Translations under genes and position numbers: made by a program
The notes under the pieces: generated by a model
What the model was told of the DNA's origin: nothing
Database searches by the model: none
Seen by the model: only the letters and a program-made list of their open reading frames with translations
In this document: one piece after another, positions 1-5,283 of the stretch
How positions within the stretch are numbered: the first letter of the stretch is position 1
Layout of the letters: each line of letters begins with the position of its first letter
Assembly: GCA_013414745.1 (NCBI GenBank)
Contig: CP058707.1
Span: 3,743,605 to 3,750,394, forward strand
Length of the DNA: 6,790 nucleotides
Reading direction: 5' to 3'
Source: Bacteroidota bacterium
GTDB taxonomy: Bacteria > Bacteroidota > Bacteroidia > Chitinophagales > Chitinophagaceae

Positions 1-162
1 TAATTCATTGATTAACGATTTAGTTTTGTTTTCTTCATTCTCAAATACTCTCAAAGCAGTTCTAACAACTTCACTAACAGAATTGTATTTTCCAGTTGCG
101 ATTTGTTCGTTTATGAAATTTTCAAAATAATCACCGAGTAGAATTGAAGTATTTCGTGCCAT
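1..162 (-). CDS. parD: ParD-family ribbon-helix-helix antitoxin (N-terminal 54 residues, partial)
   Basis: The frame opens with ATG at 162 and runs off the left edge without a stop. The protein starts MARNTSILLGDYFENFINEQ and continues with IATGKYNSVSEVVRTALRVF. This is the pattern of ParD antitoxins: an N-terminal beta strand (TSILLGDYF) that pairs in the dimer and contacts DNA, then helices with the family signature G-[KR]-Y-x-S-x-S-E-V-[VI]-R-x-[AG]-L. The family binds and neutralises ParE toxins, which poison DNA gyrase, and represses its own operon. A parE gene would be expected immediately downstream, outside the window. The gene lies in a cassette that starts at 245, with 83 nt before the ATG that hold a promoter and a palindromic operator. 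Toxin-antitoxin cassettes with their own promoters are known to stabilise large chromosomal integrons. No clear Shine-Dalgarno precedes the start (ATCTATAAAAAT), as is usual in Bacteroidota. Confidence 0.88.
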   Translation of the reverse strand, partial: MARNTSILLGDYFENFINEQIATGKYNSVSEVVRTALRVFENEENKTKSLINEL

Positions 163-182
163 ATTTTTATAGATTTCTGTGA

Positions 183-206
183 CAAATATACCAAAGTTTG
201 GTATAT
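183..206 (-). promoter_or_regulatory. Promoter -7 box and palindromic operator of the ParD cassette
   Basis: Positions 186-195 and 197-206 form a perfect 10-bp inverted repeat around a single central base (ATATACCAAA, G, TTTGGTATAT). On the minus strand TATATTTG at 190-183 matches the Bacteroidota -7 consensus TAnnTTTG and overlaps one arm. Transcription would start roughly 15 nt before the parD ATG. ParD-type antitoxins bind such palindromes over their own promoter, so autoregulation is the natural reading. A -33 TTG at good spacing is not obvious. Confidence 0.72.
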
Positions 207-239
207 AAAATCTCAATTCTAGAAGTCATTTCCAGTTAC

Positions 240-373
240 GCCCAACGGTTTTGCGCTTTGCGTTCGGTGTGGGATAGGAAGTACGTAAGCTCAAATTTAG
301 AGCAAAAGCTAATAGATTGTAAAAATGTTTAACCTAGTTCTAAAGCCACACTGACGCAAAACGCATGTTGGCA
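240..373 (-). other. attC-like cassette recombination site A
   Basis: On the plus strand the left end is GCCCAAC (240-246; minus-strand R' GTTGGGC, a perfect GTTRRRY) and the right end GTTGGCA (367-373). Inside the AAC/GTT box come a 6-nt spacer on the left (GGTTTT) and a 2-nt spacer on the right (AT). Then follows a long stem: GCGCTTTGCG on the left pairs with CGCAAAACGC on the right apart from one C.A. One extra T lies outside the helix, then GTGTGG pairs with CCACAC. The rest is a variable terminal loop. The outer bases of the two ends do not match each other, as expected when they derive from different cassettes. The site belongs to the lipoprotein cassette. Confidence 0.82.
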
Positions 374-387
374 GTAGCCTATTTTAC

Positions 388-1100
388 TCAATATTCGAAT
401 GTCTTACCGTTGAAATTATCATCAATATATACGGAGTCGATAATCTCATTTACATTATTAAATGTATCAGTTGTAGTGATTGTAATATAATTCATACAAT
501 GTAAATATGTTCTTGCATTGACTTGTACCATTGAATCCTTAATAATGGGAAGGTTATTTATATTATAATTACAATATCTATCAAATACTGCATATGCTGT
601 CTTTACACTTTCATTGCTCCGCTTTACGAAATTAAGGGTCGACTTCCATTTTCTGTACGATTGAATATTTATGTTTGCAACTCCACCGTCAGGGTAATCC
701 TCTATTCTAAAACTCGATAGACTGTCATAACAAACTTGGATATTATTAACATCCCACTCATATTCAATTTTAATATAGTAGTCCTTACTATTCAATAAAC
801 TTGTATCACAATTAACAGTTGTAGTAAAATTGCCATTATTATCAGCTATTCCGCTAGCCATAATTCTATAGTTATCAGCGGATCCTGGTAAATTGTCTCT
901 TAATACTATTTCAAATTTATTACTACCTAGTAATTGCAAGTTGGACCCACGCTTCGCATTTAACTTTATTGTGATTGGTACGCAATTTCTTTCACACTTG
1001 TATTTAGTTCTATATTTAATACAAGAATTTTGAAATACTAAATATACGAAGGCAACAATAAGGGTCGCACTTTTTCTTAGGATGTAAGTTTTTTCGTCAT
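388..1100 (-). CDS. Putative cell-surface lipoprotein, frameshifted in an A-run near its start
   Basis: The stop (TGA) is at 388, 15 nt before site A. The open frame continues upstream of the first TTG (939) as far as about 1101 but contains no ATG, GTG or TTG there. An ATG at 1100, 21 nt after the cassette start, enters this frame if the six-A run (minus strand; 1094-1089) has one extra A or the ribosome slips by -1. The joined protein of about 237 residues begins MTKKTYILRKSATL, has a hydrophobic stretch (12-23), then FQNSC with Cys27. That is a signal peptide with a loose lipobox, as in Bacteroidota lipoproteins. The mature part has KFEIVL, NYRIMASGIADNNGNFTTTV and similar strands, resembling a small beta-sandwich such as the carboxypeptidase-regulatory-like fold. 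I do not recognise a specific family. If the frameshift is real the gene is broken; an internal TTG start would lose the signal peptide. Confidence 0.65.
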
Positions 1101-1115
1101 TTCATTTAAGGTTAC

Positions 1116-1245
1116 TGCCAACGGCTAGCGGCTTGGCGATGGCAGGGCATTTGAGTACCAAAGTTGGGGCTATTTCTTATGTCAAATATAGTGAAAATGT
1201 TGAATTACTTCGTAAAGCCCTGCTTGCGCCAAACCGCTGTTATAC
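1116..1245 (-). other. attC-like cassette recombination site B
   Basis: The left end is TGCCAAC (1116-1122) and the right end GTTATAC (1239-1245; on the minus strand GTATAAC, very like the start of the Vibrio cholerae repeats). The spacers are GGCTAG (6 nt) and CT (2 nt). The stem CGGCTTGGCG pairs with CGCCAAACCG with one C.A, then a 3-nt mismatch bubble, then GCAGGGC with GCCCTGC. The left half complements the start of the lipoprotein cassette and the right half complements the left end of site C. The methyltransferase frame runs through the right arm. Confidence 0.82.
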
Positions 1246-1871
1246 GGCGTTTTTTTAGCAATAATTACTGTATGTTCTTCAGAATCTGTTTCTTTAGTAT
1301 ATCTCACTTTCTTGATAGAAATGTCAGTGAAGTTAAATTCCTCCAAGTTCTGAACAACTTGATCTAGTTCATGGAAATGAAAGAAAACTCTCCCAGCCGG
1401 ACTTTCTTTATATGTTGACTTCTCGGATTGTCCTTCTACAAAGCTTAAATAAAATCTTCCGTTATCCGCTAATAGTTTTTCTGAATGATAAATGAATTTC
1501 TTTCTTTCAACTTTCGAGAAGTATGGTAGACAAAATCCACTCACGATTAAATCAAATTTGTCATTCAATCGATTGATATTTCTGGCATCAAATTGTACGA
1601 ATTCTGCAGTTGGGTTATTTCGTTTAGCAATTTGAATCATGTTGTTTGCGCTATCAATTCCCAAGATTTTGAAATCAGGTCTTTTCTTCAATAAATACCT
1701 GGTAATATTTCCCGGACCGCAACCAACTTCTAAAATCTTAGCATTCTGTTTAACTTCGGAAGTGCAAATAGTATCATATGTTTCATTGTAAATATCCAAG
1801 TCCATGAATTTCTCTTCATAAATCGAAGCGATTTTATTCCAAGTATTCAATGTTTCTTGGTACTTATCCAT
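1182..1871 (-). CDS. Class I SAM-dependent methyltransferase
   Basis: This is a 229-residue protein with a Rossmann-fold methyltransferase core. Motif I, LEVGCGPGNI, at residues 47-56 forms the SAM-binding glycine loop. GIDSANNMI at 71-79 carries the acidic residue (Asp73) at the end of strand 2. VQFDARN at 92-98 is the adenine-contacting region with Asp95, and FDLIVSGFCLPYF at 106-118 is the strand 4 post-motif. The substrate cannot be told from sequence. ATG at 1871 lies 32 nt after the cassette start with no promoter visible, so expression probably depends on read-through from upstream. The family fold ends at HTVIIAKK (residue 207). The last 22 residues (TPYNSGLAQ onward) are encoded by the attC arm, and the stop at 1182 lies inside site B. 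Such small methyltransferases are common integron cargo. Confidence 0.9.
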   Translation of the reverse strand: MDKYQETLNTWNKIASIYEEKFMDLDIYNETYDTICTSEVKQNAKILEVGCGPGNITRYLLKKRPDFKILGIDSANNMIQIAKRNNPTAEFVQFDARNINRLNDKFDLIVSGFCLPYFSKVERKKFIYHSEKLLADNGRFYLSFVEGQSEKSTYKESPAGRVFFHFHELDQVVQNLEEFNFTDISIKKVRYTKETDSEEHTVIIAKKTPYNSGLAQAGLYEVIQHFHYI

Positions 1872-1897
1872 GGGGTAGTAGTTGATTAAAAAATGCC

Positions 1898-2028
1898 GTA
1901 TAACGTTCCGGGTATTGCCGAAGGTGGGGTGGGATAGTAGTTATATTATTAGGAGAACTAAACACCAAGCATCAACAATATTTCAAAGATAAAACCAAAA
2001 CCCCGCTTTTGGCAATACCATGTTGGCG
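1898..2028 (-). other. attC-like cassette recombination site C (type shared with G and H)
   Basis: The left end is GTATAAC (1898-1904) and the right end GTTGGCG (2022-2028). The spacers are GTTCCG (6 nt) and AT (2 nt). The stem GGTATTGCC (1911-1919) pairs perfectly with GGCAATACC (2011-2019). The next 11 pairs, GAAGGTGGGGT against ACCCCGCTTTT, close completely if G.T pairs on the plus strand are allowed. The plus strand is the bottom strand of these cassettes, the one attC folding is known to use. The site is nearly identical to G and H and belongs to non-coding cassette 4. Confidence 0.85.
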
Positions 2029-2563
2029 GTTAGTATGCGTTTTGGCGGTTTCCCATCGGCTGTTTATAATCCTGTATTCCTAATCTAACCACAAAGCAAG
2101 GCGGGCGTAGGAAATTCGTTAAGTGGCGCCTTCGATCCACAACAAAATGGTATTAAAATTTTCCGCTTGATATTCTAACGGTTAATGCCATGAAAGCGCC
2201 ACGAGTTTCTTTTCAATGTGGGTATTGATTTCAGTTTTATTAGTCAAACAGCGCCGGTCTTAGATTTTTAGATGTGAAATTTTCATTTTGGTTTCAGTTT
2301 TGGGTTTCTATTGGAAGTCCAACCGGCGCGGAGTTAAGGATTGCCCACAGGACATGGTAGAAAATTCTGGTTAATGTCAAAATAGCGCCAAGCCAATCAG
2401 CATGTAATTCTTAATGGAACTGGTGATAAGTCCCCGGCAACCAATTTTGGCGCGACGAAAGAGGTAAAAAACGATCGGTTTGTTATTCTCAAGCCCGCCG
2501 TCTTAATGGTAATTAAGACCGCCAAAATCTAAGCGTAATAGTGGTTCGCATATTACCGCCAAC
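2022..2563 (-). ncRNA. Candidate large structured RNA, subfamily 1, copy in cassette 4
   Basis: No frame here is coding: the 66-codon frame that is open in the two sister copies stops early in this one. Nested and serial inverted repeats fill the cassette. P1: 2022-2030 with 2555-2563. P1b: TATGC 2034-2038 with GCATA 2548-2552. P2: TTGGCGGT 2042-2049 with 2518-2525. P3: GGCGGGC 2100-2106 with 2493-2499. Branches: P4 GTGGCGC 2123-2129 with 2196-2202, P5 TGTGGG near 2218 with CCCACA near 2344, P6 GCGCCGGT 2251-2258 with 2322-2329, P7 GCGCCAA 2385-2391 with 2447-2453. An extra perfect hairpin, GTCTTAAT with ATTAAGAC, lies between P3 and P2. P1b has TATGC/GCATA where the sister copies have TGTGC/GCACA, a compensatory pair change. 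The cassette orientation suggests a minus-strand transcript, but the strand is unproven. Confidence 0.62.
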
Positions 2564-2652
2564 GGTTCGCAGCTTTGCGCTGGGCGGGCCTTTGGAACCT
2601 GAAATTTGCTATGGAAAAGTGATCCCCGCCTTGCGCAAAACTGTTGTTACAG
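2557..2652 (-). other. attC-like cassette recombination site D (short type shared with E)
   Basis: The left end is CGCCAAC (2557-2563) and the right end GTTACAG (2646-2652). The spacers are GGTTCG (6 nt) and TT (2 nt). The stem CAGCTTTGCGC pairs with GCGCAAAACTG with a single C.A, then a two-base mismatch, then GGCGGG with CCCGCC. The terminal loop is about 35 nt shorter than in the 130-nt sites. Apart from the outer box it is almost identical to site E. It belongs to non-coding cassette 5. Confidence 0.82.
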
Positions 2653-3089
2653 GCTCGTGCTTGGTTTAAAAATGGCGGGATTCCTAGGTCCTGTTTCATG
2701 GTTTTCAATCCAAATATAGTAAAAGAGAGGCAGGCCAATCTGAATTCTGTTTGCAGCGCTTTCCAACTAATTATCTTGAGTTACGTTTATCGTCCGTGTA
2801 ATGTTTGTGTTCTTAAAATCTACGAAGCGCTGCGTTTAGTTTTCGAGATGAGTAGCAATTGACCGTAAAACTAAACTAAGCGCCCTGGTCTTAAGTCTAC
2901 GGAAACCGTATTTGGTTTTCATGTTCCAATAAGCCAGCTCATCATCTATGAAATACGATAGGGCGCGAGTTGAGGTACGCCAAAGTCACGGTTAAAATCT
3001 CCAATGCCTGCCGGATTTAAGTCTACGGATAACCGCCATTTTTTGTCTATATTCTCTCGGTAATTCTTAGCCCACGCATGGCCTGTAAC
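2646..3089 (-). ncRNA. Candidate large structured RNA, subfamily 2, copy in cassette 5
   Basis: This is a non-coding cassette body with the same nested plan as subfamily 1. P1: GTTACAGGC 2646-2654 with 3081-3089. P2: AAAAATGGCGG 2668-2678 with CCGCCATTTTT 3033-3043 (11 bp). P3: GGCAGGC 2729-2735 with 3006-3012. Branches: P4 GCAGCGCTT 2753-2761 with AAGCGCTGC 2825-2833. P5' is a hairpin of GTTTAGTTTT 2834-2843 with 2867-2876. P6 GCGCCCT 2880-2886 with AGGGCGC 2960-2966 encloses a hairpin, GGAAACC 2901-2907 with GGTTTTC 2914-2920. Segments shared with subfamily 1 are TTCCTA-N6-GTTT after the P2 5' strand, GAGTTGAGG after the P6 3' strand, and GATTTAAG-N10-ACCGCCA joining P3 to P2. Short open frames overlapping this stretch run into the attC arms and are not kept between copies. 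Confidence 0.62.
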
Positions 3090-3178
3090 GGTTCGCAGCT
3101 TTGCGCTGGGCGGGCATTTGGAACCTAAAATATGCTATGGAAAAGTGATCCCCGCCTTGCGCAAAACTGTTGTTACAG
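3083..3178 (-). other. attC-like cassette recombination site E (short type shared with D)
   Basis: The left end is CTGTAAC (3083-3089) and the right end GTTACAG (3172-3178). Here the outer boxes match each other because the cassettes on both sides are copies of the same element. The spacers are GGTTCG (6 nt) and TT (2 nt). The stem and loop are as in site D, with only a few substitutions in the loop. It belongs to non-coding cassette 6. Confidence 0.82.
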
Positions 3179-3619
3179 GCTCGTGCTTGGATTAAAAATG
3201 GCGGTATTCCTAAGTCCTGTTTCATGGTTTTCAATCCAAATATAGTAAAAAAGCGAGGCAGGCCAATCTGAATTCTGTTTGCAGCGCTTTCCAACTAATT
3301 ATCTTGAGTCACGTTTATCGTCCGAGTAAATTTTGAGTTCTTAGAATCTACGAAGCGCTGCGTTTAGTTTTTCGAGATGAGTAGCAAATTGACCGTAAAA
3401 CTAAACTAAGCGCCCTGGTCTTAAGTCTAAGGAAACCGTATTTGGTTTTCATGTTCCAATAAGCCAGCTCATTATCTATGAAATACGATAGGGCGCGAGT
3501 TGAGGAACGCCAAAGTCACGGTTAAAATCTCCAAGGCCTGCCGGTTTTAGGTCTACGTATAACCGCCATTTTTTGTCTGTATTCTCTCGGTAATTCTTAG
3601 CCCACGCATGGCCTGTAAC
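3172..3619 (-). ncRNA. Candidate large structured RNA, subfamily 2, copy in cassette 6
   Basis: This is a close tandem copy of the element in cassette 5. All stem strands are retained: P1 3172-3180 with 3611-3619, P2 3194-3204 with 3563-3573, P3 3257-3263 with 3536-3542, P4 3281-3289 with 3353-3361, the TTTAGTTTT hairpin just after P4, and P6 3410-3416 with 3490-3496. The visible substitutions and indels fall mostly in loops and joining segments (for example the P4 loop around 3320-3350). After the P6 3' strand the 15-mer GAGTTGAGGAACGCC (3497-3511) is identical to the one at 5589-5603 in subfamily 1. No protein-coding frame is conserved between the two copies. Confidence 0.62.
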
Positions 3620-3742
3620 GGTTTTCGGCTTTGCGATGTTGGGAATTCGAAGTACAAATGTTCAATTTAGTAAATTGTTCAATAGAATTCCAATGCTTAA
3701 ATTTAGTACATAAGCCCCAATATCGCAAAACCGATGTTAGGC
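3613..3742 (-). other. attC-like cassette recombination site F
   Basis: The left end is CTGTAAC (3613-3619) and the right end GTTAGGC (3736-3742). The spacers are GGTTTT (6 nt) and AT (2 nt). The stem CGGCTTTGCGAT pairs with ATCGCAAAACCG with one C.A, then GTTGGG with CCCAAT carrying G.T at the start. The outer boxes of the two ends differ: the left matches the RNA cassette to its left, the right matches the left end of site G. The site belongs to the membrane-protein cassette. Confidence 0.82.
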
Positions 3743-3769
3743 GTTCGTTGTTTATTCTTCTCAATTTGA

Positions 3770-4147
3770 TTACTTATGTTTTACTTTAAACCATTCAATA
3801 TTTAATAAGCCTTGATAATTTTCAACTCGAACAGTATCATTAACTTCAAGGGTATTATAAAATTTCTTCGAAATAGAAACCTCTTCATTTTCAGTTCTGC
3901 CATTCCAAGGAGTTAATTCAATGTCATAGCTTGTGTGTTTTCCTCTATCAATACTCATTTTAACCACTTTAACGTAGTTTACTTTGGGGTTTGATTTATC
4001 ATAGTTACAGTTGATAAAAAGAATTGTTGCGTATGAATAGCCAAATATAAACAATACAACACTAAACAAATCTCCAGATGTTTTAAAGGTTAGGTTTCTA
4101 AATTGGTTGCTCCTAAGATAAACAATTAAGAGTAATAGAATAGTCAA
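3770..4147 (-). CDS. C-terminal half of a split integral membrane protein
   Basis: The visible frame starts at a TTG that overlaps the stop of the upstream frame (TTGA), giving 125 residues. The frame stays open further upstream to about 4175, and its extra residues IWTPCIS continue the sense of the preceding frame (DYSK then IWTP). One A added to the AAAA run (minus strand, 4171-4168) fuses both into a protein of about 229 residues. This half has two hydrophobic helices (LTILLLLIVYL and LFSVVLFIFGYSYATILFI) followed by a soluble tail of about 75 residues with YDIELTPWNG, a short Tyr-x-x-Leu segment, VNDTVRVENYQGLLNIEW and a charged end. The tail is probably beta-rich and packs against the membrane. 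I recognise no named family. Translation as a second, coupled protein is possible but less likely. The stop at 3770 is 28 nt from site F. Confidence 0.68.
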   Translation of the reverse strand: MTILLLLIVYLRSNQFRNLTFKTSGDLFSVVLFIFGYSYATILFINCNYDKSNPKVNYVKVVKMSIDRGKHTSYDIELTPWNGRTENEEVSISKKFYNTLEVNDTVRVENYQGLLNIEWFKVKHK

Positions 4148-4458
4148 AGAGATACATGGAGTCCAAATTTTGAGTAGTCAAATACATTATAGTCTAAAAG
4201 ACTTCGCAGGATTAAACTTATTGAGCTAAGAAACACAGCCATATACAATGAAGGTCTATTAGAAATGTTTTCATAATTTAAGGTAATAAACCCTTTATTA
4301 AAAAATATTAGTAAAATACATCCAAAAGTAAAAAGTGTCGTTGTTAAAATTGCAACCTCATAAGGTCGATGGATAAATAAAACCCAAATCAATAAAGCGA
4401 AACCCAGTCCGTTTAATATTTTGGTTGATTGTCTAATTAAGTCTAATTTCTGATTCAT
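4144..4458 (-). CDS. N-terminal half of a split integral membrane protein
   Basis: The ATG at 4458 lies 38 nt after the cassette start, the usual place for a cassette gene. The 104 residues hold three predicted membrane helices: about 17-30 (LGFALLIWVLFI), 34-53 (VAILTTTLFTFGCILLIFF) and 71-88 (LYMAVFLSSISLILRSLL). A polar link containing RPYE lies between the first two, and LLDYNVFDYSK closes the part. After Lys97 the frame reads only FGLHVSL and stops, whereas the -1 frame continues with IWTPCIS and another membrane helix. A missing A in the AAAA run at 4171-4168 is the simplest explanation, whether as mutation, sequencing error or slip site. Function is unknown. The whole protein would be a five-helix membrane protein with a cytosolic or periplasmic C-terminal domain. 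Confidence 0.7.
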   Translation of the reverse strand: MNQKLDLIRQSTKILNGLGFALLIWVLFIHRPYEVAILTTTLFTFGCILLIFFNKGFITLNYENISNRPSLYMAVFLSSISLILRSLLDYNVFDYSKFGLHVSL

Positions 4459-4490
4459 GAATATTCTTCATAGTAGCGTTAATCAATGAC

Positions 4491-4621
4491 GCCTAACGTT
4501 CTGGGTATTGCCGAAGGCGGGGTGGGATGGTAGTTATATTTTTAGGAAAACTAAACACCAGGCTTCAACAATATTTCAAAGATAAAACCAAAACCCCGCT
4601 TTTGGCAATACCATGTTGGCC
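4491..4621 (-). other. attC-like cassette recombination site G (type shared with C and H)
   Basis: The left end is GCCTAAC (4491-4497; minus-strand R' GTTAGGC, a perfect GTTRRRY preceded by C) and the right end GTTGGCC (4615-4621). The spacers are GTTCTG (6 nt) and AT (2 nt). The stem GGTATTGCC pairs with GGCAATACC, followed by a G.T-rich helix to GGCGGGGTGGG/CCAAAACCCCGC. From the central AAC rightward the sequence is nearly the same as sites C and H, while the bases left of AAC differ. That is the expected recombination breakpoint. Confidence 0.85.
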
Positions 4622-5159
4622 ATCAGTGTGCTCATTTGGCGGTTTTCCTATCAGCTGTTTATAATCCTGTATTTAAAATCTAACCACAAAGCAAGGCGGG
4701 CGTAAGAAATTCGTTAAGTGGCGCCTTCGATCCACAAAAGATAGCTTTAAAATTCTCAGTTTGATATTCTCACGGTTAATGCCATGAAAGCGCCACGAGT
4801 TTCTTTTCAATGTGGGTTATGAATATAAGTTTATCAGTCAAACAGCGCCGGTCTTCGATTCCCTTAGGTGTAGAATTCCCATTTTGGTTTCGGTTTTCGG
4901 TTTCTCTTGGAAGTCCAACCGGCGCGGAGTTGAGGAACGTCCACAATACATGGAAGAAAATTCGGGTTAGTGTCAAAACAGCGCCAAGTCAATCAGCATG
5001 TAATTCTAAATGGGAACTGGTGATAAGTCCTCTGTAACCAATTTTGGCGCGGCGAAAGAGGTAAAAAATGATCGGTTGGTCATTCTCTTGCCCGCCGATT
5101 TAAGGGTAGAAATCACCGCCAAGTCTAAGCGTAATGGTGGTTCGCACATTGTGGCCAAC
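4615..5159 (-). ncRNA. Candidate large structured RNA, subfamily 1, copy in cassette 8
   Basis: The stems are P1 GTTGGCCA 4615-4622 with 5152-5159, P1b TGTGC 4627-4631 with 5144-5148, P2 TTGGCGGT 4636-4643 with 5115-5122, and P3 GGCGGGC 4695-4701 with 5090-5096 plus AAGA 4704-4707 with TCTT 5086-5089. Branches are P4 4718-4728 with 4786-4796, P5 TGTGG 4811-4815 with CCACA 4941-4945 enclosing P6 GCGCCGGT 4845-4852 with 4918-4925, and P7 GCGCCAA 4981-4987 with 5044-5050. In P4 one pair is C.A on the plus strand but G.U on the minus strand, which favours a minus-strand RNA. A 66-codon frame at 4776-4976 is open here and in the next copy, but differs mainly by amino-acid-changing substitutions and is interrupted in cassette 4. 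I therefore read it as non-coding. Confidence 0.65.
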
Positions 5160-5283
5160 GTTCTGGTTATTGCCGAAGGCGGGGTGGGATAGTAGTTATA
5201 TTTTTAGGAGAACTAAACACCAGTCATCAACAATATTTCAAAGATAAAACCAAAACCCCGCTTTTGGCAATACCATGTTGGCC
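5153..5283 (-). other. attC-like cassette recombination site H (type shared with C and G)
   Basis: The left end is GGCCAAC (5153-5159) and the right end GTTGGCC (5277-5283). They match because copies of the same cassette type lie on both sides. The spacers are GTTCTG (6 nt) and AT (2 nt). The stem differs by one base from site G, GGTTATTGCC against GGCAATACC, giving one mismatch or shift in the L arm. The rest is as in sites C and G. It belongs to non-coding cassette 9. Confidence 0.85.

Noticed and set aside
1164..1367. 67-codon plus-strand frame
   Set aside because: It is antisense to the methyltransferase and site B, with no protein character.
2553..2862. Short frames on both strands around site D, and the similar one at 3067-3294
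   Set aside because: They run through attC arms and RNA stems, start with weak codons, and are not kept at equal length between the two copies.
4811..4945. P5-P6 block as a nested degenerate attC site
   Set aside because: Its length (about 135 nt) is suggestive, but it lacks the AAC...GTT boxes and the 6/2 spacer that all nine real sites share.
4776..4976. 66-codon minus-strand frame, open in cassettes 8 and 9 (also 5438-5638)
   Set aside because: It starts with TTG, differs between copies mostly by amino-acid changes, is stopped early in cassette 4, and lies across the P5-P6 stems. Structure explains the conservation better than a protein.
5010..5192. 60-codon and 75-codon plus-strand frames in cassette 8
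   Set aside because: They cross the cassette boundary or the P7 stem, run against the gene direction of the array, and have no counterpart of equal length in the sister copy.
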